Below, in pieces: positions 44,655-53,693 of a stretch of DNA of 64,000 nucleotides. Each line of letters begins with the position of its first letter. The first letter of the stretch is position 1. Made by a program: the position numbers and the translations under genes. The stretch is from Duganella zoogloeoides. GTDB lineage: Bacteria; Pseudomonadota; Gammaproteobacteria; Burkholderiales; Burkholderiaceae_D. The stretch is from assembly GCF_034479515.1 (NCBI RefSeq), contig NZ_CP140152.1, forward strand, positions 1,612,001 through 1,676,000, given 5' to 3'. Below the pieces are notes generated by a model, which was given only the letters and a program-made list of their open reading frames with translations, did no database searches and was not told the DNA's origin.

Positions 44655-46052
44655 TTAACGATCGCCGTAGCTGCGACGGGCGCCGTCGGTGCTGCGCGGG
44701 TTGCTACCCTTGTAGCCGCCGCCCGAGCCTTCCTTGCGTGGTGCGTTAGGATTGCTGAAGCTGCGTTGGCCCGGCTTGGCGCCGCCACGGTTGTCGCCTG
44801 GTTTCCAGCCGCCTGGACGCGAGGTCGAGCGTGGCGCCATGCCCGATTTCTTTGGCTCGTAGCCCTCGACCACGTTCACCGGGATCAGCTGCTTGGTGAA
44901 GCGTTCGATGCGCTTGACGTTCATGCCTTCGGCATGGTTGACCAGCGAGATCGCCCGGCCGTTGCGACCGGCGCGGCCGGTACGGCCGATGCGGTGGACG
45001 TAGTCTTCCGGGAACTTCGGCAGATCGTAGTTGAACACGTGGGTGATCGTCGGCACGTCGATACCGCGGGCGGCAACGTCGGTAGCGATCAGGATCTTCA
45101 CCTGGCCGCGACGCAGGCTGTCGAGCGTGCGGTTACGGGCGCCCTGGTGCATGTCGCCATGCAGTGCGGCAGCCGAGAAGCCGGCGATGTTCAGGCGGTC
45201 GGCGATGGTGTCGGCGTCACGCTTGGTGGCGGTGAAAACAACTGCCTGGTCGAGCGACTCGTCGCGCAGCAGGTGGTCCAGCAGGCGGTTCTTGTGCGAC
45301 AGGTCGTCGACGAAGTGCACCGTCTGGGTGATGTTTTCGTGCTTGTTGGCAGCGCTGATGATCTGGATGACCTGCGGATCCTTGGTGATGCGGCGAGCCA
45401 TATTGCCCACGACGCCGTCCAGGGTGGCCGAGAACAACATGGTCTGGCGCGTCGATGGGGTCGCTTCAACGATTTTTTCGATGTCGTCGATGAAACCCAT
45501 GTCCAGCATGCGGTCGGCTTCGTCCAGCACCAGGATTTCCAGTTGCGAGAAGTCGATCTTGCCCGATTCCATGTGGTCGATCAGGCGGCCAGGGGTGGCC
45601 ACCAGGATTTCAGGATTCTTGGCCAGCAGTTGCATCTGCTTAGGGTAAGGCATGCCGCCCAGGATCGAGACGGCCTTGATACGGCGCAGGTTGACGCTGT
45701 ACTTGTCGGTGTTGGTGGTCACTTGCAGGGCCAGTTCGCGGGTAGGCGTGAGCACCAGCATTTTTGGCTGGGCGGCCTTGAAGCGCGGACGCTCGCCACG
45801 GGCGCGGGCTGCCTGCATTTCCTGGTTAGGCGTTTTGCCGGCAGCTGCCGGCTCGGATGCGAATAAACGGTGCAGCGACGGCAGCATGAATGCTGCGGTC
45901 TTGCCGGAACCGGTTTGCGAGGATACCAACAAGTCCTTGCCTGCGATGGCCGCAGGAATAGCCTGCTGCTGAACCGGGGTCGGCGCGGTGTAGCCGGAAT
46001 CGGTCAGGGCTTTAATGATGGACGTGTTGAGACCAAGTGCTTCAAATGTCAT
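44655..46052 (-). CDS. rhlE: DEAD-box RNA helicase
   Basis: 465 aa. The motifs in order: Q-motif PTPVQQQAIP, Walker A SQTGSGKT, PTRELA, TPGRL, DEAD, SAT, then HRIGRTGRAGR. The tail (about 385-465) is basic and rich in G, R, S and P. RhlE helicases act in ribosome assembly and RNA decay. ATG 46052 is chosen as it gives the normal N-terminus MTFEALGL. Confidence 0.93.
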   Translation of the reverse strand: MTFEALGLNTSIIKALTDSGYTAPTPVQQQAIPAAIAGKDLLVSSQTGSGKTAAFMLPSLHRLFASEPAAAGKTPNQEMQAARARGERPRFKAAQPKMLVLTPTRELALQVTTNTDKYSVNLRRIKAVSILGGMPYPKQMQLLAKNPEILVATPGRLIDHMESGKIDFSQLEILVLDEADRMLDMGFIDDIEKIVEATPSTRQTMLFSATLDGVVGNMARRITKDPQVIQIISAANKHENITQTVHFVDDLSHKNRLLDHLLRDESLDQAVVFTATKRDADTIADRLNIAGFSAAALHGDMHQGARNRTLDSLRRGQVKILIATDVAARGIDVPTITHVFNYDLPKFPEDYVHRIGRTGRAGRNGRAISLVNHAEGMNVKRIERFTKQLIPVNVVEGYEPKKSGMAPRSTSRPGGWKPGDNRGGAKPGQRSFSNPNAPRKEGSGGGYKGSNPRSTDGARRSYGDR

Positions 46053-46426
46053 GCTGTTCTTTCGTAAAAATCTGCGTTCACGCTTGAGCGGAACGCGAAA
46101 TAGCAACGCCTACCAAAACGAAATGACTCAATCAAAATCGAAAGAAATTTCGGCACAAAAGCTTTGCGCCGGGACGGTGTCAGGTGCGACACCAGAGGCG
46201 GGAGGGCTTTAGCGACATCAGGATGATGCGCAAGGGCTGCGTAGCTGCTAATAAATCCTGGCTGAACAATCGGCGCCGCTGCTTGATTTGCGACGCGCTC
46301 ATTGCAGCGCACAAACAGGACTATACAGCAGTTAGGGCGGTCTGTACAGGTGCACAGTATAAACGAGGCCGGGGGCGCTTCGAAAAGCGCCCCCGGCCGG
46401 TGCTGCGAACGATTTTTAGAGCAAGA
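46053..46426. other. 374-bp intergenic region between rhlE and fabI
   Basis: It contains the probable rhlE leader, an inverted repeat GGTGTCAGGTGCGACACC (46176-46193), and the fabI 3' hairpin. No credible gene: the open frames there lack ribosome sites. Confidence 0.5.
46367..46398 (-). terminator. Hairpin after fabI
   Basis: GGCCGGGGGCGCTT, CGAA, AAGCGCCCCCGGCC: a perfect 14-bp GC-rich stem with a CGAA tetraloop. Only a short TTTAT follows on the minus strand. It lies about 30 bases past the fabI stop. Confidence 0.75.
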
Positions 46427-47218
46427 TTACAGGTAATCTTCCGCGTTCAGACCCATCACGTGCGAGAAGCCGCCGTCAACGTAGGTGATCTCGCCGGTGA
46501 TGCCCGAGGCCAGGTCCGACAGCATGAAGGCGGCGGTATTGCCCACTTCGTCGATGGTGACGTTGCGGCGCAGCGGCGCGTGCGACGAGGCAAAGCCGAG
46601 CAGCTTGCCGAAGTCCTTGATGCCCGAAGCGGCCAGGGTCTTGATCGGGCCGGCCGAAATGCCGTTGGCGCGGATACCCTTTTTGCCCAGGTTCTCGGCC
46701 AGGTAGCGTACCGACGCTTCCAGCGAGGCCTTGGCCAGGCCCATGGTGTTGTAGTACGGGATGGCGCGGATGGCGCCCAGGTACGACAGGGTCAGCAGCG
46801 ACGAACCTTCTTTGAGCAGCGGCAGGGCAGCCTTGGCCATCGCCGGGAAGCTGTAGGCCGAGATGTCGTGGGCCACGCGGAAGTTCTCGCGGGTCAGGCC
46901 GTCGAGGAATTCGCCGGCGATCGCTTCGCGCGGGGCGAAGCCGATGGCGTGGACCAGGCCGTCCAGGTGCGACCAGTTCTTGCCCAGGTCGGCGAACAGC
47001 GCGTCGATTTGCTCGTCGCTGCCGACGTCGCAGTCGAACACCAGCTTGCTGTCGAATTCGGCGGCGAATTCGGTGATGCGGTCTTTAAAACGTTCACCAA
47101 CGTAGGTGAATGCCAGTTCGGCGCCTTCGCGGTGGCAAGCCTTGGCGATACCGTAAGCGATGGAACGGTTCGACAGCAAACCAGTGATGAGGATTTTTTT
47201 GCCTTGCAGGAACGCCAT
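46427..47218 (-). CDS. fabI: Enoyl-[acyl-carrier-protein] reductase (NADH)
   Basis: 263 aa. The short-chain dehydrogenase FabI carries out the last step of each fatty-acid elongation cycle. Motifs: [13 protein letters not shown], the catalytic Y-x6-K in [13 protein letters not shown], and [10 protein letters not shown] at the end. GGAG precedes ATG 47218. Target of triclosan in the family. Confidence 0.96.
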   Translation of the reverse strand: MAFLQGKKILITGLLSNRSIAYGIAKACHREGAELAFTYVGERFKDRITEFAAEFDSKLVFDCDVGSDEQIDALFADLGKNWSHLDGLVHAIGFAPREAIAGEFLDGLTRENFRVAHDISAYSFPAMAKAALPLLKEGSSLLTLSYLGAIRAIPYYNTMGLAKASLEASVRYLAENLGKKGIRANGISAGPIKTLAASGIKDFGKLLGFASSHAPLRRNVTIDEVGNTAAFMLSDLASGITGEITYVDGGFSHVMGLNAEDYL

Positions 47219-47428
47219 AATGACTCCAATTGCGACTGCGCCCCCGTGCTGGCTCAGAGCCTGCAGGGCGACGGCAGTGGGGGGTTGTTTTGTACTGTGT
47301 GGTTGGCTATTGCCGGACACGCAAGTCCGAGATTGTAGGGCGTGTCTGCCGCGACTGCAAGAATTCTTCACAGGCCGCGCACCGGCGCGCGGCCTGCTGC
47401 CTCAATGTAGCTACTCGGTTGTCGTTAA

Positions 47429-48844
47429 TTAATTGCTTTTTTTGCGGTTCCTGGTTTTGATCGAGTCGCGCGAGACGCGCGCCTTGACCAGCGACACCGG
47501 GCCGGACTTGCTGCCGGCATTGGCGCCGGCGCGCTTGTAGCCCGACTTGCTGACAGTGCGCTCGGGCTCGAAGGCCACGGTGGCGTTGTCGGCCACTTCG
47601 GGCGCGATGTCGGTGTAAGTGCCGGTGGCGATTTTCGGCACCAGGATGGTGGAGCCGGCTTTCAGCAGCGAACGCTGCGGCAGGTTGTTGGCCTGGCGGA
47701 TCACGTCCGGCGTGGTGTGGAAGCGCGACGCAAGCGAGCTGATGTTCTCTTTGGCGCTGGTAATCTTGTGCACGGTCCAGGTGGACAATTCCTTGCCCCA
47801 CTGCGCCAGGTTCAGGTGGAACTTGTCGGCGTTTTCCTTGGGCAGCAGGATCTTGGTCTGTTCGTCGCCGGTGATCACCGGGCGCTTGAATTGCGGGTTC
47901 AGGGCCTTGAATTCGTCGATCGACAATTCCGCCAGTTGCGCAGCAATGGTCATGTCGATATCGCTGGTCTTGTCCACCGCCGTAAAGTAGGGCGTGTTGT
48001 CGATGATCGGCAGGCTCACCCGGTACTGGCTCGGATTGCCGATGATGTTCTTCATCGCTTGCAGCTTGGGCACGTATTCGCGCGTCTCGGTCGGCATCAG
48101 CGGCGACAGGCTCTCGAAATCGGTGGGCTTGCCGGCGGCGCGGTTGCGGGCCACGGCGCGCTGCACCGAGCCTTCGCCCCAGTTGTAGGCGGCCAGCGCC
48201 AGTTGCCAGTCGCCGAACATGTCGTTCAGGCGCTGCAGGTAGGTGAGGGCGGCATCGGTCGATTCCATCACGCCACGGCGCTCGTCCTTGAACGCATCCT
48301 GCTTGAGGTTGAAGTCGCGGCCGGTGCCCGGCACGAACTGCCACATGCCGGCAGCGTTGGCGCGCGACAGCGCTTGCGGGTTGAAGCCCGATTCGATGAA
48401 CGGCAGCAGCGCCAGCTCGGTCGGCATGCCGCGCTTTTCCAGTTCGCTCACCACGTAGAACAGGTACAGCGAGGCGCGCGCGCTGGTGCTGGCGATGTGG
48501 TCGGGGCGGGTGCTGAGCCAGGTGGTGTGGCGGGTGACCAGTTCGCTGTTCAGGTCAGGGATGGCGTAACCGCTGCGGATGCGGCCCCAGAGATCTTTTT
48601 CGTGGTACTCATCATCGGCGCGGGCAGGCTTGCTGGCCTTGAGCGAGACGGCGATGTCGGAGATGGAGGTTTTCGGCAGGGAGGGCAGGGTGCTGAGCGA
48701 TGCAGCGGCGGCAGTAATGGGTGTCAGGACGTGGGCGTCGTCGAGGTCGTGTTCGAGGGCATGGCTGGCAAACGGCGCCAGCAGGGCCAGGAACGCGGCC
48801 AGGGCCGCTGCGGAGTGACAGTTGTTACGGTTGCGTGCTTGCAT
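47429..48844 (-). CDS. mltD: Membrane-bound lytic murein transglycosylase D-like
   Basis: 471 aa from ATG 48844. The SLT domain has the catalytic glutamate in FIESGFNPQALSRANAAGMWQF and AAYNWGEGSVQ; a C-terminal LysM-like repeat (HTTPDVIRQANNLPQRSLLKAGSTILVP) binds peptidoglycan. It cleaves glycan strands in the cell wall. A signal-like hydrophobic segment follows the start. Two further ATGs lie upstream (48874, 48886); none has a clear ribosome site. No lipobox is seen, unlike E. coli MltD. Confidence 0.88.
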   Translation of the reverse strand: MQARNRNNCHSAAALAAFLALLAPFASHALEHDLDDAHVLTPITAAAASLSTLPSLPKTSISDIAVSLKASKPARADDEYHEKDLWGRIRSGYAIPDLNSELVTRHTTWLSTRPDHIASTSARASLYLFYVVSELEKRGMPTELALLPFIESGFNPQALSRANAAGMWQFVPGTGRDFNLKQDAFKDERRGVMESTDAALTYLQRLNDMFGDWQLALAAYNWGEGSVQRAVARNRAAGKPTDFESLSPLMPTETREYVPKLQAMKNIIGNPSQYRVSLPIIDNTPYFTAVDKTSDIDMTIAAQLAELSIDEFKALNPQFKRPVITGDEQTKILLPKENADKFHLNLAQWGKELSTWTVHKITSAKENISSLASRFHTTPDVIRQANNLPQRSLLKAGSTILVPKIATGTYTDIAPEVADNATVAFEPERTVSKSGYKRAGANAGSKSGPVSLVKARVSRDSIKTRNRKKSN

Positions 48845-49073
48845 AGTTTTCCATTGCTGTTGTTGAACCAACATCGAGTGGACCATGAAATAAACGTGGA
48901 GTGTACGAAGCTCGTCGATGCGCGTCAAGGATTATGTCAATCACGTGACTTCATTATAAGGAATAGTTGCCGGTAGATAAGGATGTGATCGAAGCAAAAT
49001 GCATGAAGTATCGGTCGTCTCCAAGAGTGCGTACAATCTCGTCTTTGCATAGTTTGAAACAAGGAATCGCCCC

Positions 49074-49637
49074 ATGAGTACCTCCGCCCCCGCCCTCGAT
49101 CACGACGCTGTCGTTGCCGACACCGTTCACTGGCTGGAAAAGGCCGTAATTGGCTTGAACCTGTGTCCGTTCGCCAAGGCAGTCCACATCAAGAAACAGG
49201 TGCGCTACGTGGTGAGCGAGGCGACCACGCCGGAAGCGCTGCTGGAAAAGCTGATGGAAGAGCTCGAACACCTGGCAGAAGCAGACCCGGCAAAGCTCGA
49301 CACCACGCTGATCATCCACCCGCATGTGCTGAAAGACTTCGAGGATTACAACGAGTTCCTCGACGTGGCCGATGCCGCGCTGGAAGACATGGACCTCGAC
49401 GGCATCCTGCAGGTGGCCAGCTTCCACCCGGACTACCAGTTCGCCGACACCGACAAGAACGACATCGAGAACTACACCAACCGCACCCCGTATCCCACCT
49501 TGCACCTGCTGCGCGAAGAGAGCATCGACCGCGCGGTGGAAGCGTTCCCGGAAGCGTCCGAGATTTTCGAGAAGAACATGGACACCATCCGCGCGCTGGG
49601 CCACGATGGCTGGGACAAGCTGATGGACAAGGCATGA
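49074..49637 (+). CDS. DUF1415 family protein
   Basis: 187 aa. Contains WLEKAVIGLNLCPFAKAV and IHPHVLKDFEDYNEFLD, DPDYQF-like stretches of DUF1415. Function unknown. TACAAT at about 49031 and AAGGA before the ATG suggest its own promoter. Overlaps the start of a DUF1289 gene by four bases (ATGA). Confidence 0.92.
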   Translation: MSTSAPALDHDAVVADTVHWLEKAVIGLNLCPFAKAVHIKKQVRYVVSEATTPEALLEKLMEELEHLAEADPAKLDTTLIIHPHVLKDFEDYNEFLDVADAALEDMDLDGILQVASFHPDYQFADTDKNDIENYTNRTPYPTLHLLREESIDRAVEAFPEASEIFEKNMDTIRALGHDGWDKLMDKA

Positions 49638-49837
49638 GCGCAGGCAGCAATGACGACCTGCCCGAACGCCCGGACACGCCGTGCGTGGCCGTGTGCTCGA
49701 CCACGTTCGACGACGTGTGCCGCGGGTGCGGGCGCACCGTGGTCGAAGTGGCGCACTGGGTATCGATGACGGCCGAGCAGAAAGAGCTGGTCTGGCAACG
49801 CATCCTGGCGCAGGGCTACCCGCGCCGGAACAAATAA
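49634..49837 (+). CDS. DUF1289 family protein
   Basis: 67 aa. CVAVCSTTFDDVCRGCGRT carries four cysteines and the WxxM helix, the hallmark of DUF1289, probably a small Zn or Fe-S binding domain. Translationally coupled to DUF1415. Confidence 0.92.
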   Translation: MSAGSNDDLPERPDTPCVAVCSTTFDDVCRGCGRTVVEVAHWVSMTAEQKELVWQRILAQGYPRRNK

Positions 49838-49862
49838 ACCGGTATCGCCAGTATCGCCAGTA

Positions 49863-50372
49863 TCAATAGGTACCGATGTAATCCTTCTTGCCCACCTCGA
49901 CACCGTTATGGCGCAGGATGTCGTACGCGGTGGTGGCGTGGAAGTAGAAGTGCGGCAGCGCGTAGTGGAACAGGTACGTCTGGCCGGTGAAGTGCTTGGT
50001 CTTCTCGCCGCTGCCGGTCGTGATCGCACGCGTTTCGCTGCCTTCGATGGCGTCCTGCGGCACGCTGTCGATGTAGGCCAGGGTCTTTTCGATGCGCTGC
50101 TTGAGTTCCGCGAACGTTACTTCCTTGTCGTCGTACGATGGCACGTCCAGGCCGCCCAGGCGGGCGGCTGCGCCCTTGGCGAAATCGCAGGCGATCTGCA
50201 CCTGGCGGGTGAACGGCAGCATGTCCGGGAACAGGCGGTATTGGAGCAGGGCGTTCGGGTCGATCTTCTTGTCGGCGATGTGCGCTTCGGCCTTGCCCAG
50301 GATGTTGTGCAGGCTGTTGAGGATCTGCTTGAATGCTGGAATCGAGGCGGAGTAGATCGAAAAAGTGGTCAT
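49863..50372 (-). CDS. DUF1993 (DinB-like) protein, second copy
   Basis: 169 aa from ATG 50372. Contains LFHYALPHFYFHATTAYDILRHNG with three histidines, suited to metal binding in a DinB fold, and GGLDVPSYDD. This is the more complete version of the DUF1993 protein found in the sen operon. Stand-alone gene; function unknown. Confidence 0.88.
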   Translation of the reverse strand: MTTFSIYSASIPAFKQILNSLHNILGKAEAHIADKKIDPNALLQYRLFPDMLPFTRQVQIACDFAKGAAARLGGLDVPSYDDKEVTFAELKQRIEKTLAYIDSVPQDAIEGSETRAITTGSGEKTKHFTGQTYLFHYALPHFYFHATTAYDILRHNGVEVGKKDYIGTY

Positions 50373-50570
50373 TGGAGCTTTCCATATGTTGACAGGGAGC
50401 CGCGATATTAGCCTGTCGTCACGATTTTTGCTTGCATGGCCGTTTTTTGACGCCGGTTTGCGTGCATAATTCTGAAAGGTAATATTTTGCAACGCTCACC
50501 GTGACATTTCCGACGATGCCCAACCCTTTCCTCTTGCGCCATTCGATACCGCTACCTAGTCTGTCCGTGC

Positions 50571-53500
50571 ATGGGTAAGGCCATCGAACGCTTGCGTGTC
50601 CGGCTCGGGGCTTTGCGTGGTTTGCCGCGTTCGTCGATCTATGGCGCGCTGCTGGCGGTCGTGTTCGGTGGCCTGGTGGTGCCGGCCGCCATCGGCAGCT
50701 ACGTGCTGATCGGCGTGCACGAGAAGGAATCGGCGCGCATCGCCCTCAACGAGTCGCTGCAACGCAATGCCGACATCCTGGCGCTGGGCATGCAGGAGTC
50801 GCTGTGGAATATGAATGCCGAATCGGCCCATTCGCTGGTCGAATCGGTCATGCGCGACAAATCGGTGGTGCGGGTGGAAGTGGTGGGCCAGGCCGACACC
50901 CAGTTCATGCATGTCGATTCCCCGCGTAAGCCCACCAGCAATATCTACCGCGCCGAGCGCGAAATCACCGTGCGCGGCGAGCGCATCGGCCGCATCATGG
51001 TCGAGATGGACGACGCCCGCAGCCAGCAGGACTTGCGTGAAAAACAGTGGTCGTACGTGCTGGTGCTGGCCGCCCAATTGATGGTCTCGCTGGTGCTGAT
51101 CGTGCTGTTCCTCAATGCCCGCCTGATCCGGCCGCTGCGCAAGCTCACCGGCTTTTCCGACCGCCTGGCGCGCGGCGACTTCGATACCCAGCTCACCGTG
51201 CGCGGCCGCGACGAGCTGGGCCGCCTGTCGCTGCAACTGGAACAGATGCGGGTGGCGATCAAGCACCTGTTCGAGGATATCGGCCAGCGCGAGGAGCGCT
51301 TCCGCACCATCGTCACCCAGGTGCCGGGCGCGGTGTTCCGCTACCGGCCCGACGGCCCGATCGAATTCGTCTCCGACGCCATCGAGGAAATTTCCGGCTA
51401 TCCGGCCAGGCAGTTCATGCGCGGCACCACCGACAGCTGGACCAACCTGATCGCGCCCGACGACCGCAAGCGCCACCGCCGTACGGTGGCCGACGCGCTT
51501 GCCAGCGGCAAGCCCTACCAGATCGAGTACCGCATCATCGATGCCAGCGGCACCGAGCGCTGGCTGGCGGAAAACGGCCAGCCGCAAGCGGGCGACGACC
51601 ACAACCCGCTGTGGGTGGACGGCATCATGGCCGACATCAGCGAGCGCAAACACAATGAGATGCGCATCGAGGCGCTGCTGGCCGAGCAAAGCGCCATCCT
51701 CGACAACGTGATGTTCGGCGTGATGTTCGTGCGTAACCGCCACATCGTTTCGGTCAACCGCCGCTGCGAGGAACTGTTCGGCTATGCGCCCGGCGATATG
51801 CTCGGTTCCTCGACCGCGATTCTGTTCCCGACGGCGTTCGATTTCGAGTCGGCCGGCGCGCGCCAGTATCCGTCTTTGTCCGAGGGCAACTACTTCAACG
51901 AAGAGCGCCATTACCTGCGCCAGGACGGCAGCTCGTTCTGGTGCATGGTGAGCGGCTATGCGCTCGACCACCGGCGTGCCAACGAGGGCAGCATCTGGGT
52001 GTACGCCGACATCACCGAGCGCAAGGAGGCCGAAGAAAAGCTGCGCCTGTCGGCCACCGTGATCGAACACATCGCCGACGGCGTGGTGGTGCTCGATGCA
52101 CAAGGTACCATCGTTACCGTCAACCCGGCCTTCACCCAGATCACCGGCTACACGGCGGCCGAGGCGATCGGCCGCGACTACATGCTCACGCGCTCGGGCC
52201 GCCACGAACAAAGCTTCTACGACGAGTTGTGGCGCGAGCAGGTGGACACCGGCTTCTGGCAGGGGGAGTTGTGGAACCGCCGCAAGAACGGCGACGTTTA
52301 CCTCGAATGGCTGACGGTCAGCGCGGTACGCGACAGCCGCGGCCGGGCCACGCACCACGTGGGCGTGTTCAGCGACATCACCCGCGCCAAGGAGTCGCAG
52401 GACAAGCTCGACCACCTGGCGCACCACGATCCGCTCACCGCGCTGCCCAACCGCCTGCTGTTCAACGACCGCCTGCAGCATGCCTTGCAGCGCGCCACCC
52501 GCGACGGCGAACAGCTGGCGCTGCTGTTCATCGACCTCGATCGTTTTAAAAACGTCAACGACACGCTGGGCCACCACATTGGCGACGAGCTGCTCAAGCA
52601 GGTTGCGCGCGCGCTGCTCGAGCGCCTGCGCGATGGCGATACGCTGGCGCGCCTGGGCGGCGACGAGTTCATCGTCCTGCTGGAAAACGTGGGCAGCCAT
52701 TACGGCCCGGCGCACGTGGCCGAAAAGCTGGTGCAGATGTTCGACCAGCCGTTCCAGGTGGCGGGCCACGAATTGTTCGTCACGTGCAGCGTGGGCATCA
52801 GCCTGTTCCCCGACGACGCCAGCGACCTCAATATGCTGATCCGCAATGCCGACGTGGCCATGTACCAGGCCAAGGCGCGCGGACGCAACGGCTACAGCTT
52901 CTATATGCCGTCGATGACGGGCGAGGGCGTGGAGCGCCTGCGCCTGGAAACCTACCTGCGCCGCTCGATCGAAAAGAACGAGATCTTCCTGACCTACCAG
53001 CCGCAGGTGGAAATCGACACCGGCCGCCTGATCGGCGTGGAAGCGCTGGTGCGCTGGAACCACCCGGAGCTGGGACTGGTGCCGCCGGTGCGTTTCATCC
53101 CGCTGGCGGAGGACACGGGCTTCATCAACCAGCTCGGCGAATGGGTGCTGCACGAAGCATGCCGGCAGATGAACCGCTGGCAGGAAGCTGGCCTGCATGT
53201 TCCCAAGATGGCGGTCAACCTGTCGGCGCGCCAGTTCGAGCGCGGCGGCATCGTCAACCTGGTGGCCGACATCCTGGCCGATACCGGGCTGGCGCCGCAG
53301 CGCCTGCAACTGGAAGTGACGGAATCGGTGATCATGAACACCGGCGACGCCATGGTGTTCATCAACGACCTGCACGCGATCGGCGTGGCGCTGGCGATCG
53401 ACGATTTCGGCACCGGCTATTCGTCGCTGGCATACCTGAAGCAGTTGCCGGTGCAAACGCTCAAGATCGACCGCTCGTTCATCAAGGATATCTCCACCGA

Positions 53501-53693
53501 CGCCAACGACGAGGCGATCGCGATTGCCATCATCCAGCTTGGCAAGAGCATGAACCTGTCGGTGATCGCCGAAGGCGTGGAGACCAAGGAGCAGGCGACC
53601 TTCCTGCTGCGCCACGGCTGCCGCCTGGCGCAGGGCTATCTCTACGGCAAGCCGCTGAGTCCGGCAGATTTGCTGGCGCGCTGGCATGTCTAA
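50571..53693 (+). CDS. Membrane PAS-GGDEF-EAL sensor of c-di-GMP turnover
   Basis: 1040 aa. One N-terminal membrane segment, a periplasmic part (residues about 50-165), a second segment, a HAMP domain, about three PAS domains, then GGDEF and EAL. GGDEF is intact (residues 696-700) with I-site RDGD just before; EAL is intact (E824) and DDFGTGYSS is present. Both synthesis and breakdown of c-di-GMP are possible. No ribosome site is seen before ATG 50571. Its last 8 bases overlap the next gene. Confidence 0.93.
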   Translation: MGKAIERLRVRLGALRGLPRSSIYGALLAVVFGGLVVPAAIGSYVLIGVHEKESARIALNESLQRNADILALGMQESLWNMNAESAHSLVESVMRDKSVVRVEVVGQADTQFMHVDSPRKPTSNIYRAEREITVRGERIGRIMVEMDDARSQQDLREKQWSYVLVLAAQLMVSLVLIVLFLNARLIRPLRKLTGFSDRLARGDFDTQLTVRGRDELGRLSLQLEQMRVAIKHLFEDIGQREERFRTIVTQVPGAVFRYRPDGPIEFVSDAIEEISGYPARQFMRGTTDSWTNLIAPDDRKRHRRTVADALASGKPYQIEYRIIDASGTERWLAENGQPQAGDDHNPLWVDGIMADISERKHNEMRIEALLAEQSAILDNVMFGVMFVRNRHIVSVNRRCEELFGYAPGDMLGSSTAILFPTAFDFESAGARQYPSLSEGNYFNEERHYLRQDGSSFWCMVSGYALDHRRANEGSIWVYADITERKEAEEKLRLSATVIEHIADGVVVLDAQGTIVTVNPAFTQITGYTAAEAIGRDYMLTRSGRHEQSFYDELWREQVDTGFWQGELWNRRKNGDVYLEWLTVSAVRDSRGRATHHVGVFSDITRAKESQDKLDHLAHHDPLTALPNRLLFNDRLQHALQRATRDGEQLALLFIDLDRFKNVNDTLGHHIGDELLKQVARALLERLRDGDTLARLGGDEFIVLLENVGSHYGPAHVAEKLVQMFDQPFQVAGHELFVTCSVGISLFPDDASDLNMLIRNADVAMYQAKARGRNGYSFYMPSMTGEGVERLRLETYLRRSIEKNEIFLTYQPQVEIDTGRLIGVEALVRWNHPELGLVPPVRFIPLAEDTGFINQLGEWVLHEACRQMNRWQEAGLHVPKMAVNLSARQFERGGIVNLVADILADTGLAPQRLQLEVTESVIMNTGDAMVFINDLHAIGVALAIDDFGTGYSSLAYLKQLPVQTLKIDRSFIKDISTDANDEAIAIAIIQLGKSMNLSVIAEGVETKEQATFLLRHGCRLAQGYLYGKPLSPADLLARWHV

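Noticed and set aside
46053..46426. Small ORF upstream of rhlE on the minus strand (46049-46312)
   Set aside because: No ribosome site and no recognisable sequence; the region is better read as leader and terminator.
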